A stretch of 64,000 nt of DNA from Delphinus delphis (GCF_949987515.2 NC_082689.1:105438957-105502956), one strand, 5' to 3'; positions 49,146 through 61,289 are shown, counted from the first letter of the stretch. Made by a program: numbers and translations. Notes: a model not told the origin generated them from the sequence alone.

Positions 49146-51249
49146 CCTACACACTGCCGGCCTTGGTCAGGAAGAATGGAAAAGCAAAAGCATCTACTTC
49201 CATTAGAATCACTGGTAAATTTCCACTATGATAATGGAAATAATGCCCAGATTGGCCTCTGAGGTATAGGTTCCTACCAATGCTATTAGCTTGGATCCTT
49301 CTACTTTCCTATCAACTATTATCAGTAATGATATTCATTATTGCTATAAGCTAGTGGACAGGTTGTAAATTGACCTCAAAATTTATTTATTTTATGCCCT
49401 TAGTAGTTGAAAATTGGAACTATATGTTACCGAGAGTTTGCCGTGGGACAGTGTGAGACAGTGGTTTTAAAAAGTGGTTCTATAAAAACTGGATTGGATT
49501 CTACTCCGGACTGAATCACTTTGGATGAGTCATTCTTCTCTTCTTGCCATCATTTTCTTCATGAATGCAGTGGAAGTTAGAACACCATGCCAAGCCCCTC
49601 ATATTTGCCCTTAAGAGTTAAGCTCTAAAGGCTACATATACACACAAGAGAAAGTGCCTGCTCAGAGTAAGAATGGGCTTTAACCTAACCTAATGATAAC
49701 AGCCATTTAGCTAAAAGCAAAACCCTTAAAAAAGGCGGGGAGGGGGACAAGCAAAGGGAAAGCAAATCTTTAATAGCCAACGTGCTAAGTTCTTCTCCAA
49801 GGACTGACCAGGAGAGGTGAGAGCATTATTGTGAGTGGAGGCATCAGGCCTTCAGAACCTGAAGCAGGCAAATATTTTAAACATATGTCCATTAGCTTTT
49901 GTTCTAAAGCCTCTGTTACCCTGCACCTTTGAGATATAACGTGATTTCTCAACATTCCTTCTACATGGAGAGAGAAAGTATGAGCCCAAGGGTAGACTAT
50001 TAAATCCAAAACAGCTACATTTCTCATGTAAAGTTACAAAACTGGCAGTCTGAGCTTAAATCTTGGCCCCTATGAGCCTCCCATTGTGAAACTGATTTTA
50101 TCTTGCTGTATTAACACAACCAAGTCTTTCTGCTTGTTCGTGAAGACTAGACTATTGCTGATAAACGAACCACATGAATTTTGTGGTGAATTATCTTGGT
50201 GGCAGACTTACCTCAAAGACTATATACATATTTTCTTTCCCATTTCAGGAGCAATTATATCTGTATTCATTATTTCACATGATTGATAGAGGGACAAGTA
50301 TATTGAACAGTAACACATAGATGAAGTTATGACTCTCACTGGTTTTCAAATTTCATTTAAGATATTATAATTTGTATATTACAACAACTAAATCACTATT
50401 ATTCACAATTTAAAAGAATTGATGATTATTCTACTACTGTAATAAATATTTGTCCATTAAAGAAGTTTCCTACAAGCTTAAATGCTAAAATTGAAAAAAA
50501 AATCTATTGTGCAATTTTAATCACCATATTAGTGAGTTGATATGAGGAAAATAAGTGACATGATCAGATACAATTTGATTTACTTAATGGTTTAACCCAG
50601 GTTCCATCCAAGTTCTGCAATCTTTCAGTTTTACAGAAGAATATACTTTTTGGAAAAGCTTGTATTGCATATATAACAGAAATACAATCCCATCACTAAT
50701 ACTTTTGAAAATTCTTAAGAAAAATTACCCCAAATTTGGAAATAAGGTAGTGATGGACAGAAGAAAACTCTTTAAATATCAGATAGTAGTACCATATAGT
50801 AGGCGCAATAAAACATTATTTCTTTAGGAGAATGTACTTGGGTTTGATTTTATAATTTACTCTTTGATTAGAGCTCAGTATTGTGAAGCTGCATGTTTAC
50901 TCACAAATTTCTTTTCAGTAGTAAAGATAAGCTCCAAGATTATAGTTTTATGGCCTTATATTGGATTACCTACTTTTATTCTAACATTCTTTTTTTTTTC
51001 TTTTTTTAATGCTGCAAATCCCCAGTTCCTCCTCAAATGCTCTTGGAACTAGGTCTATCATTTTTACTGGTTCCTTCACTGTTGATTTGAATAAATGTTT
51101 GACCTGTGCATTTTTTTCTGGTTGTTGTCGAAGATCATGTTTCTATGTATTTTTTAAAATTCTAAGTTAATATATGTAAAACACTCATATTTGTGTTTGG
51201 AACACAAAATGTCAGCTATTAGTATCATTCTCTTGGTAATATAATTTAG
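49146..51249. other. Mostly unassigned sequence, possible MIR at 49440-49600
   Basis: No gene recognised. 49440-49600 has weak MIR-like order ('ctggattggattctactccg', 'ctttggatgagtcattcttc'). Confidence 0.35.
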
Positions 51250-51475
51250 AGTTAAGGATATGGAATTTAGAGTGAGAAATATTGGATTAAAAATCTGACT
51301 TTGTATGATATTAATTATATGAATTTGGACCCATCCCTTAATCTCTCCAAATTCCCATGACTATATTACACATAGTAATAGCAACTACATACTTTGTTGT
51401 AAAGACTAAATAACATAGAGCATTTCAAAGTTCTTGGCAAATGTCTGACACTAAGTGCACAATAGTCACTGGCTA
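51250..51475 (+). mobile_element. MIR relic
   Basis: Plus-strand MIR: 'cccatcccttaatctctcca', 'ttgttgtaaagactaaataa', 'aatgtctgacactaagtgca'. Confidence 0.65.
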
Positions 51476-52595
51476 CTGTAATTCGATTAAAAAAACTTGT
51501 TCTGGGAATGTGAATGAATAAACATGGCCATGATGGATTGTGCAGCTCCATATTTGCAAGAGGGTGGAGGAGGACAAAGCACCCACTTACACATTTATTG
51601 CTATAACGACTAGAGTCAAATTGCCTGTGTTTTACTGGAGGATTGCCCCATCAAATACCAGTGAAATTGGTAAAGAAACAGTTCCCATTTCCTTAATGTG
51701 TGAATTGCTGAAATGAATTTACTTAAGTGAAAGATTTCTACTCCTAAATCCTTTTAAGTGTGTCCTAGTTCCCAGAAGACAGCTTGGAAATTGCTCCCAA
51801 GCACCAGACACGCATTTCAAAGTGCAGTATTCAGTGAACCCTTCAGAATCTGCTTAATAATGAACCCTTGTGTGTTGACATGAGACTAATATTGGTGATA
51901 TATTGATTATAGTCTCATTGAAATATGAACTTTTTCTGCATAACCAAGGGTGTGCAAGTCAGAAATGTGGATTCTCTGCCTGGACCAATTAGCAGGTGCA
52001 TGAATTTCATTTGCCCTATTACCTCCCAGAGTTAATATTAATGAAAGGATTGGAGATGCTCACTGAATGTTCATTTTTTATTTTCTTTTTTGCTTTGCCC
52101 TTGTGCAAAGCAAGTAAAAGTTAAGTAGCCAAGGGCCAGTGTCCACGGCTGTGATTAACTGGTGACAAACATTTATAAGAGCATTGCTAATCAGTGGGGG
52201 CTCACATAGTTCAAATAAATAAATTTTGACCCACACTACAAAAAGTTAGAGCCAAAACGAGGACGGTATAAAGAAAGAAAGAGCAACCTCATCATTCATA
52301 GACTGCCATTGCCATGCTTGGAGAATTCTTAAACCTGAAATGGTTTCCATCGACCACCCAGCAAGCTCGCTGCCAGCTGGTGAATGCGCAAGAAATGTCA
52401 GCTTTTACATTCTCCTAACAATAGGAACAGTCAGGAAGGTAACCTACCAGCAAACATGTGTACATGTGTGGGACAGAAAGCACATGTTATTGGAGACAAT
52501 TCCATGAAGAAAATGCTGTATGAGAGAATGTTTTAAAAAGTGAATGAGATTTTGAAAGAGACAGGCTTTATTTTACACGACTGTGCTGTCACATA
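51476..52595. other. Unassigned, non-repetitive sequence
   Basis: About 1.1 kb with no recognised repeat and mixed composition. It contains several TAAT-core motifs near 51960-52060 and 52170-52200. Possible conserved non-coding DNA, but this is only a texture judgement. Confidence 0.35.
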
Positions 52596-52599
52596 TGCT

Positions 52600-52795
52600 C
52601 ATTGCAACTTTGGCAACTCTTTAAATAGTCCAGGCTCAGTTTTCTCATCTGTAAAATGGGAATAAACCCACAAAAACTTGCAGGGATGCTGTTAAGTCTA
52701 AACAAGAGTAGACGTATTGAGATGATTCAGTGAAATAATGGATGCAAAAAAACACAGTTCCTGACACTAAGTATACAGCTAATTGTTGTTAGTTT
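52600..52795 (+). mobile_element. MIR relic
   Basis: Contains the MIR core 'ctcagttttctcatctgtaa' and 'aatgggaataaa', then 'cagttcctgacactaagtat'. Confidence 0.75.
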
Positions 52796-52800
52796 CCTTC

Positions 52801-53540
52801 ATGAATCTGTTAGTAACCCCCTACTATTAATCTTAATCGATACACATTGTTGTTCCCTAATAATTAGCATAGACCTTACTGTGGTCTTTTGTTGAATATT
52901 TGCTCCTTGAAAGAGGTCTTTCAAGATGTTTGGTGATCTAACACATCTAATTCTTCCCCCTTTGAGAGACTCAAAATGGAAATATTTCATAAAGCAGTAG
53001 TGAGTTTTTCTATGTTGATGACAATCTTGACTTATCTAGAACAGAAATATTTCTGGAAGCACCACCATCAAGTCTTCTTTATAACAACTGAAACCATGGT
53101 CTCAGATGGATTTATTTTTGCCTTTAAGAATAATTTGCAAGCTGAGTGTTACAGGAGCGATTGGGAGTCTAAGTGGAACATAGCCCATTGGAGAATGCCA
53201 CATCATGCAAATTCCTGGTTCTATCTCAACAAAAGGCCAGGTTAGACTGAATTATCTAATGCATTTCTGCTCAATAATTCAATAAAGGAAGGTCTGCAGC
53301 CATATTTGGGGAAGAATTCTACTCTGGCCCTCCAAATTCCTTCATCTCCTTTGGTTGAACCACAAACAAGTTCCAGTGCAATTAACTTGAACCAGTTCCA
53401 AAAGGGTCATTCTCCATTGTTTCCCAAAACTCTCTCACTTAAACTAAATATCTTTGCTACATCAAGGATGAGCCCATAATCCTGCATCTGAAATTTTAGT
53501 AGTCCTCATCCGCATGGATGTATTCTTTTAAATTTTGTAC
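52801..53540. other. Unassigned sequence
   Basis: An 89-codon frame at 52976-53245 has no recognisable domain. No repeats recognised. Confidence 0.35.
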
Positions 53541-53783
53541 TTTTTTACTTATTACATGTATTGACTGGGTTTTATGAAATATTCTGGGTGCAATAAGTCA
53601 AACAGGGAAAGACAAATACTGTCCGATCTCACTTATACTGCTGATCATATGACAGTTCCATTTTTAATTTTTTGAAGAACCTCCATCCAGCTTTCAATAA
53701 TGGCTGAACCAATGTATATTCAACCAACAGTGTACAAGGTTTCCCTTGACACTGAATCCTTGCCAAAAGTTGTATTTCTTGTC

Positions 53784-53982
53784 TTTTTTTTTAACTTTTT
53801 ATTTTATACTGGAGTACAGTTGATTAACAATGTTGCATTCATTTCAGGTGTACAGAAAAGCGATTCAGTTATACACATGTATGTATTTTTCAAATTCTTT
53901 TCTCATTTAGGTTGTTATATAATATCAAGGAGAGTTCCCGGTGCTATACAGGAGGTCCTTGTTGGTTATCCGTTTTAAATAT
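53784..53982 (-). mobile_element. Short L1 3'-end insertion
   Basis: About 190 bp of L1 3' UTR, poly(T) at left on the plus strand ('ttttttttaactttttattt', 'ggagtacagttgattaacaa'), ending near 'ttatccgttttaaatatt'. Flanked by tatttcttgtc at 53773-53783 and 53983-53993. A strongly 5'-truncated copy. Confidence 0.85.
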
Positions 53983-54021
53983 TATTTCTTGTCTTTTTTT
54001 TTTAATATTTCTTGTCTTTTT
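53983..54021. repeat. Extra copy of the target site next to a T run
   Basis: tatttcttgtc occurs again at 54006-54016, separated from the copy at 53983-53993 only by a T run plus 'aa'. With 53773-53783 this makes three copies of the same 11-base target sequence. Confidence 0.85.
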
Positions 54022-54229
54022 GATAATAGCTAATCTAAAAAGTGTGGGGTGATATCTTGTGGTTTTGATTTGCATTTTCCTGGTGATTAGTGATTTTGAG
54101 CATATTTTTATGTACCTGGCAGCCATCTGTATGTCTTCTCAAAAAAAAAAAAAGTATATTCGGATCCTCTGCCCATTTTTAAAATGGATTATTTGGGTTT
54201 TTTAAATTTTACTATTAAGTTGTATGATC

Positions 54230-55940
54230 TCCCTTCTGAGAGTTGGTGCTCTGGAGCACAGCAGAGGGAAAGTGCAAAGATAATGCCTACCTTCTGAGGT
54301 CTCGGGATAGGTTTACAGATGTGTATTTAATTAGAAGCCTGCCCCTCAGGCTGCAGCTATGATAATAATCAAATAAGGCTTCCTTCCAGGTGGATGGAGC
54401 TCCTCTATCTGTTGCCTGGTGTCCTGCTACAGGGCGGTAGCCTTTCAAGAACCCTTTCTCTATTGGATAGAGTCCTGTGGAGCCTGTGAGCAGGGGTCTC
54501 ACTGTCCATCAGAGTCAGGCAGCATAGAGTTGTCTGTCCCCTGGTATCAGCCCCCAAATCAGGGCACCAGAGAAGGGTATAAGCTTCTTTCTGCAAGATA
54601 CTGGTGAGCTGGAGTGAGGCAGAAGGAGTGCACAAAGATTGCATTCACCAGCCCCCATGCCTTCCCAGCCCCTTCATAGGCCCCTGGGGGTGGGAGTCTT
54701 CTAAGTCTTCTACTATCTCTCTGATGGTTACAATCCCAGGGGACTCAGGAAAGCAAGCCCCTCTGGCCTCCAGAGCCAGGTGATTAAGGGGTATCCCCTG
54801 CATGGCAGCCACAAAAAGTAAGATCACCAGATACAAAAACTAGGGCACCAGACGTGTATGAAATCTCCCCCCAGGTGATACTGGGCCAAAGATGGCAACC
54901 ACAGGCTGGAGCAAGGCATAAGGGGAGTACAAAGATGGCAAAAAATATATAAATAAATAAAAAGGAAAAAAGAAAGAAAAAGAGAAAAAAGGAAAATAAA
55001 AATATAAGTAGAAAAAAAAAGAAAAGACAATGTAAAAAAAAAAAAAAGGTAGTACCTGCAGCTTCAACAAGAATGAAGGTGGCCCCCACTGGCTGGAGAA
55101 AGGAAGAAGGGGAGTGCAAAGATGGTAATAAATAAATAAATAGTAAAAAGAAAAGAAAAAGAATGAAAAAGAAGGAAAAGAAGAAATAAGAAAAAAAAAG
55201 AAAAGAAACATTTTAAAACAATACATAGAAAAAAGAAAATAAAAATTTTTCAAAAATACAAAAAAAGGAAAATTTAAAAAAAAAAGAAAAGGTAGTGTCC
55301 ACCAGCTGGAGCATAAATATGGCACCTTTGGAGCAGTGCAGGGGGCAGCGGGAGATGGTTGGCCCCTGCGGTTTTAGCAAGGATGAAGGAGAGGTGCCCG
55401 CCAGCCTCACGTCCAGCAGGTCCCCCTGCCCTTAGATCAATGCTTTACAATTAGGAAAGAAGACTCTTTCACATACAGTCTGGGTGCTTTTCTAAGGGCT
55501 GCTTCTGCACTGGGCCATGGGGCAGGTGAGTCCCTACCTGGGCTGTTTAAGAGACATTCCTCAGTTTGCCCAGCCCCCTGGACCTCAGGAGTGTGAGCCT
55601 CATCGGTCTTTAAAGTCAGGTGTTTTAGGAGCTCACCTCTCAGGTTCTGGTCTTCAAAGTTGGAGTGCCCGGTGTGAGGTAGGAACTCTTTACCCTCAGG
55701 GAGAAACTCCAGGTTTTGAGTTTCCTTCCCATGGTGGGTTGCCGCCCTGGGGGTGGGATTTCTGGCAAGATTGCTTACCTGCTTTGATGTGTTTTCCCTC
55801 TCACTTCCTGATGTGACAAAGTGCCTCCACAGTGTTTAGGTGTTTTCCAGAGGAGACTGCTCCATCTGTAGCTGTGGATGCAGTGTGTCTGCGGGAAGAT
55901 GTTAGTTCAGGATCTCCCTTCAACTCCATTGGGAGCCAGA
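54230..55940 (-). mobile_element. L1M-type 5' UTR with repeated units and A-rich spacers
   Basis: The reverse complement begins near 55940 with landmarks shared with the L1 5' end at 17160 ('gatcctgaactaacatcttc', 'gagctcctaaaacacctgac'). Within it five degenerate copies of a 'gctggagcaaggc...aggggagtgcaaagatggca' unit lie at 54248, 54607, 54904, 55091 and 55304. A-rich spacers follow two of them (54936-55058, 55125-55290). No ORF1 or ORF2 follows at the left; it meets the older L1 at about 54230. The lysine/phenylalanine-rich frames over the spacers (up to 161 codons) are not genes. Confidence 0.6.
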
Positions 55941-56240
55941 ACCCTCGCTGATTTTTCTATAACTTTTCACTTCAAATATAAGACTTGCAGGATGCTGCAA
56001 AAAATAGGACAGAGATAATAGTATGCCCTTCACCCAGATTTCTCCAGCTCATTGATTTTTAAAAATTCAATAACTGTTTTTTCCAACTTTTACAAGTCCA
56101 CCTATTTTTCCATGATAGTCCACCCTTTCTTTATGTTTTATATACCTTTAATTCTCTATTTCCTTATATCAAATATGTTTATTTTACAGTGGTTTACATT
56201 AAAAAAATTTTTTTGTGGTGTTCATCCTCAAGATTGATGT
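55941..56240 (-). mobile_element. Possible old L1 3' UTR fragment
   Basis: The plus strand reads 'gacagagataatagtatgcc ... cttcacccagatttctccag', resembling the reverse complement of an old L1 3' UTR (compare 7230-7270). Weak. Confidence 0.35.
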
Positions 56241-58309
56241 TATGATTCTCACTAGTCATCTAGTCTGTAATTTCTGAACATGGGTATATTTACCTGTGGT
56301 TTCTTCTTCAGGGTCCCTTCCCTTTGGCTGAGAAAGCGTTTCTACAGCACGAATGTACAATGCCTCTGCTGGGTGCTCTGAGGAATCACTGGTCTGCGTC
56401 CAGTTTTTAAAATAATATCTCAAGTTGGGGTATTCCAAAGCATGTGAATAATGCAAAGTTGGATTTTATACGTTTGGAGTTTATATTTCTTAAGGGAGAT
56501 TTGTTTTGCTACCAGTTACCTGAGGCAGTAAAAAGCTCGCTGATGATACCCTAGAGCAGTGAACTTCTTTTCAGGCCCCATCCATCCGAGGGCAACTCTT
56601 TCTGGTCTCAGCTTTTTACTGGGATTTCAGTTTCAAATCCCTATTTTGTAGGTACATAAGTCCAAATTTCCTCTCTTTGTAAGGGCATTAATTTATTAGG
56701 AAAACACCCATTTCCAATTCATTCCCAGCCTTCCTTTACCTTAGTATGGAAGCTGACTATACTGTCTTCAAGTTTCCTTTTGTCTGATACCTAGAAATCT
56801 CTTTTCAGTCTTTAAACTCAGATATGAATTAAATGTTTAAAGTATTTAAGTATTTTTTTTTAGAATTTTTATGTGTTTTTAGAACTACGTATATTTTGCT
56901 AACATTCTGAGTCTAACAGTGGGAATGTACAAGGCACTAGAGGTTATTCACTTTAATTCCAGTAAAGTATGATAAGCCATTTATCCATATACTAAGTACT
57001 TACGTTGTAGACTGACTTGACACTGCATGCAAGTCTGAATGTATGTGTGTGTGTGCGCGTGCGCCTTAGTTGTTTTTTTTTTAATCAAGAATGAGAATCT
57101 TGATTTTTCTTTTGGTCACTGTTGAAAGGCCTGGGGAAAATTTTATCTCAAGTCACTCACATTTAAAGAGAAGGAAAATTCCTTCCCCCATCTTCCTAAG
57201 ACAGAATCTTGGGTTACTCTCAGTTATTAATCACATAGTGACATCTTTGTGTTCACACCACTGAACCAAGAAATGCTATGAGAGATACAGCAATAGGGCA
57301 TCATTCTCCCCCTCAAGAGGAAGATGCATAAAGAAGATCCACTTTGGTGAGGGTTCTAATAGAGACAGAGTGCTTTACATGGGCAAGGAACATATTTTCC
57401 TAATATAGAAATGTATCACCAAAGACTGCATGGCAGCATCTAAGAAACATCCTGAGAGAGAAATGATGTGAAAAGGATTCTAGGAGGCAGAAGGGCAAAC
57501 AAAAGCTCAGAGGATGGAAAGGGCAACAGGGAGCCTAGGAACAGTGAAGAACACCTAGTGTGGAGCCCAAGTGAATGTGTGGAGTTGGGAGGAGAAGAAA
57601 AGGCACCCCAGGTCTTGGTGAACTTTGTTTATTCAAAAGAATGGCTTTAGATCTTAGAGTTAGAGCAGAAAAGACAGGATAGAAACAATAGTAGAAATAC
57701 GAAGTTGTCTAAGTAAGGTCTGAGGGTTTAGAGACTCATTTCTCTTGGTTTCCTTCAAACAGCATGTATACCATAATAAATAGCTAGTTCCCCACTTACA
57801 CAACTGGTGGTTGACATCCGACTAGGGAAAATACAATTATCTATTCTACTATAAATGTGAATTCACAAAGAGAGATATTTACCAATACCTGCATCCTGCA
57901 AGTCTGGTGTTCAAGAGCAATTATTACTGTTACTTTGCATTTATATAGCTATATTTTATTTACAAGAGCTTTACAACTATGTTTGTGTGTGTGTTTTTAC
58001 TTGCATTCTCTTTCTGCAGCCATGTGAAGTGTGTCAAGGTTATTGGCCTTATTGTGTAGATTAAACGTTTGAGGCAATTAAGATCTGAAGGGAGTTTCAA
58101 TTTATTTTTGGCTTTGGAAGAACAGTAACAAGAGGTCCATTTAAAAGTGCAAAGGATGGGTTCACAGAATATAGCAATAAAAGAAAAACAAATACATTCT
58201 GCTTCCAGTAAATTAAGGTAAGCCCCATTTCACATTAAAAGCATTTTTAAATTCTGAAGCTTCTTTTTTCATTAATCAGTAGAATATAATGTACCTGTTT
58301 AGACCAAAG
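56241..58309. other. Mostly unassigned sequence
   Basis: No gene recognised. Contains a GT/GC alternating run at 57041-57064. About 57300-57600 and 57920-58100 have the texture of old SINE/LINE relics, but I cannot assign them. Confidence 0.35.
57041..57064. repeat. Short (GT)n(GC)n alternating tract
   Basis: Alternating purine-pyrimidine run, tgtgtgtgtgcgcgtgcgc. Confidence 0.85.
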
Positions 58310-58480
58310 GATACTGATTCTAGGAGACTTGTGATTAAATGCTAATATTGCTGTTTACTAGCTGTGTGGTTCTGATAAACTCCTTAATCTCATTGAGTTT
58401 CCAAGTATAAAGCATAAATAATAATGTGTTCTTAATTAGCTTTTCATGAATATTAACATCTTGCTTGCACAATATCTAAC
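58310..58480 (+). mobile_element. MIR relic
   Basis: MIR core 'gtttactagctgtgtggttc' followed by 'ctccttaatctcattgagtt' on the plus strand. Confidence 0.7.
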
Positions 58481-58755
58481 AGGTGTAGAACTATTATAAG
58501 GAAAGAATGAATAGCATTCATCTTTAACATAATTATCATGATCAAGTACTTATTAAATATTCAGCTTTTGTGTCCTCAAAAGAATAATATAATAACATAG
58601 CAATTTTGCACTAAAATACTCTACAGCATTTTTAAAGATTACATGATATTATTTTATTTAAATATTTGTCTAATGTCTAAAAATGTCAATTATATATATA
58701 CATATATATCACGGCCTCACTTTTAATGCTTGATTTATCAAAATTTTAGACCACA

Positions 58756-58958
58756 GGGCTTCCCTGGTGGTGCAGTGGTTGAGAGTCTGCCTGCCGATGC
58801 AGGGGACACAGGTTCGTGCCCTGGTCTGGGAAGATCCCACATGCCGCGGAGCGGCTGGGCCCGTGAGCCGTGGCCGCTGAGCCTGCGTGTCCGGAGCCTG
58901 TGCTCCACAATGGGAGAGGCCACAACAGTGAGAGGCACGCATACCACACACACACAAA
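58756..58958 (+). mobile_element. CHR-type SINE with a CA-rich tail
   Basis: Full-length copy. The 3' tail reads 'taccacacacacacaaaaaa', so a short (CA)n precedes the A run. Perfect 16-bp target-site duplication aaaattttagaccaca at 58740-58755 and 58959-58974. It lost some CpG sites relative to 36110 and 45310. Confidence 0.94.
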
Positions 58959-58974
58959 AAAATTTTAGACCACA

Positions 58975-59927
58975 GTTCAATAAAGTATACCGAGTTACAC
59001 AAATATGTGCAACAAATATAAGAAAATTTTACTAAGCAATTATTTCTGACTAATCAATTTTAAAAAACCTCAGATACCCCAATTTGAGGAGAATGGTGCT
59101 ATTAAATAGCTAATTCCCAGCAGAAATGAAATATCAATAACACAAATAGTAATGAGGAAAACAAGACTACAGATTATTTATGTATAAGATTTTGCCATCT
59201 ATATGAACTGTGCTGTAAGAGGGAGCAGGTGGAGATAGTTGATGACCAATCGTTACATGTATCACAAGCCAATATCAAAGGGTTTCTTTGAGACCTGGGC
59301 GCATTCTCCATTATTTACCCCAGCTGGAGTGGTCAGCATGGGAAGTACATTTCAGACCACTCTGTGGAAATGAGTGGTTAATAGACCTCACTCCAGGTCA
59401 GCTACCTACATCCAAATCTCCAAATACATTGCATACAAAGCAAACATAAAGGACAGAAAATAAAACTGTGCATAACCCATGCCTAAATAGAACTAGAAGA
59501 CACAGAATGCTCAGACCTTAATTCACTTACAAATGGATGAATAAAAATATGAAATTACTAGAGCCAGGGCTGGAACACTTCCAGAGGAAAGTTAAGATGA
59601 CACTACATTTAAAAAGGAACACACTGTGGGGTCTGGGAGGTGGCCCTGATCTTGATAACCTCATACAAGGTCCTCCGAGCGGGAAGATAATTGAAAACAG
59701 CTCTGAGACCTGATGAGTCAGAGCATGATCTACTGAGGATAAGAGAATGTGAGGGATGGATGAGGACCTCTGGCAAGTAGAGCTTCTGGGGAAAAGGGTG
59801 CAAACTAAATGAGAAAGCTGTGTCTACAGGCTTGGCAGGAAATGGAAAGAAGAAAGCAAGAGGTACAAATTAATGGATCTACCAAAGAAACAAAACAAAA
59901 ATAAAAATTTCAAAGCCCACATCGATT

Positions 59928-59929
<2 letters not shown>
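58975..59929. other. Unassigned sequence
   Basis: No gene or repeat recognised. Confidence 0.35.
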
Positions 59930-59969
<40 letters not shown>

Positions 59970-60023
59970 GTCCCTCATTCCTTCAAATAAATAAATAAAT
60001 AAATAGATAAATAAATAAATAAA
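59930..60023. repeat. (AC)n and (AAAT)n microsatellites
   Basis: (AC)19 at 59930-59967, then a short spacer, then AAAT/AAATAG repeats at 59985-60023. Confidence 0.95.
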
Positions 60024-60069
60024 GTAATTCAATAAGTAAACTGTACTTCACAGTTTCAACACAGAGGAC

Positions 60070-60975
60070 AGATTTTGGCTAAGAAAATAGTAAGTCAACT
60101 CATATGTTTGCCAATTCTCATAAATAAATACATTGGATGTTGTTAGTCCAAAAAAAAAAATCCTAAACACTTATGAAAACAAACAGAAAAAGACAAGCAA
60201 AATAAGGACAAAAGTTTTCACTCATGAAAATACTCTCCTCAATTATCAACCACAAAATGACCCCAAACATAATAAAACAGGAATTAAATGCTATTGAACA
60301 GCTAATTGAAGATATTTCAGAATATCTAAAATAGGAAATTCAAAAAATCAGAATAGAAATGAATAGGAGGAAAAGGTAAAATAAAGTTGATGGAACTAAG
60401 AAAAATTAAAGAACAGAACTGAGTCTTCTGAGATGTGAAGGCTTTGTTACAAGGTATTAAAGAAAGAATAAGTTTAACTGAAAATAAAAGTTGAGGTAGA
60501 GAGGATAAAAGAAAACATCTAAAAAATTTAAAGCAAAAATATAAAGGGAATAATAAAGATTGAAAAGAAAGTAAAAGAGAAAATAGGTACACACACACAC
60601 AGAAATAAAATACCTGGAGAAGAATAGCAACCAACATGTATGTAGAACTATCATTACAAATTATAACATAAAAATAAACTCTGGAAATAGAGGGAGGATG
60701 ATGATCTACATATTAAAACTGTCCACAATTTACCTGAAAAACTGGACCAAGACTGGCCAACCATAAAACACATCTTAGTAGAACAAATAGCTGTAAATGT
60801 ATATTTTTATATCTGTAGAAGCCCACACAGAAAGAACAAGTTACATACGAGTGAAAGAAATGTAGTATAAGATTTTGCAAGAGCATCACAGAAAGCAAGG
60901 AAACAGTAGATAAATCTTTCCAAGAAACTCAAAGAAATGTATGAGGCAAAGGGCTGATGAACCTAGAAGTAGAAT
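60070..60975 (+). mobile_element. Possible old L1M/HAL1 ORF1-type relic
   Basis: A-rich plus strand with ORF1-like texture ('gaggaaattcaaaaaatcag'-like near 60335, 'caatttacctgaaaaactgg' about 60726). No coding frame. Similar in style to 23720-26600, but I could not align it in detail. Confidence 0.4.
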
Positions 60976-60979
60976 AGCA

Positions 60980-61289
60980 GTGTCATGAGTGGATCCTCCC
61001 CATCATTACTCTTACAAAAGTTAACTACTATCTTGATGTCTACCCCCAGAAATAAATTTTGTCTTTTTTGAGTTTTATATAAATAGAAGCATACAGTATG
61101 CAATGTTTTATTTCTGGGTTCTTTTGCTCAACACCATGTTTGTGAGGTTCATTCATGGTTTTTTGTAGCAATAATTTATTTAATTTGCTTTGCTGTATAG
61201 TAACAGTTGTGTGATTAGTCACTTATGATTCTTTGTATTTACGTGGTATCAGTTGTTATGTCTCCTTCTCCATTTATAATTTTATTTAT
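60980..61289 (-). mobile_element. Old L1M 3' region fragment
   Basis: The plus strand reads 'atataaatagaagcatacag', 'tgctcaacaccatgtttgtg' and 'ttgtagcaataatttattta', the reverse complement of an old L1 3' region (compare 7535-7600). Confidence 0.55.

Larger units (their letters stand above)
53541..54228 (-). mobile_element. Ancient L1M ORF2 3' relic
   Basis: Minus-strand L1 C-terminal region: plus-strand landmarks 'ttccctttgac'-like 53740s, 'tggttttgatttgcattttc' (about 54060) and 'cctctgcccatttttaaaat' (about 54167). Interrupted by later insertions at one target site (see 53784-54005). An A run of 13 at 54142-54154 sits inside it. Confidence 0.65.

Noticed and set aside
53541..54021. Possible CRISPR-like array, since one short sequence recurs three times
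   Set aside because: The spacers are a 199-bp L1 tail and a short T run, and this is mammalian DNA. The repeats are target-site duplications.
54784..55410. Frames of up to 161 codons rich in F, L and S on the minus strand
   Set aside because: They are translations of A-rich spacers (T-rich on the minus strand) inside an L1 5' UTR. Low complexity, no domain.
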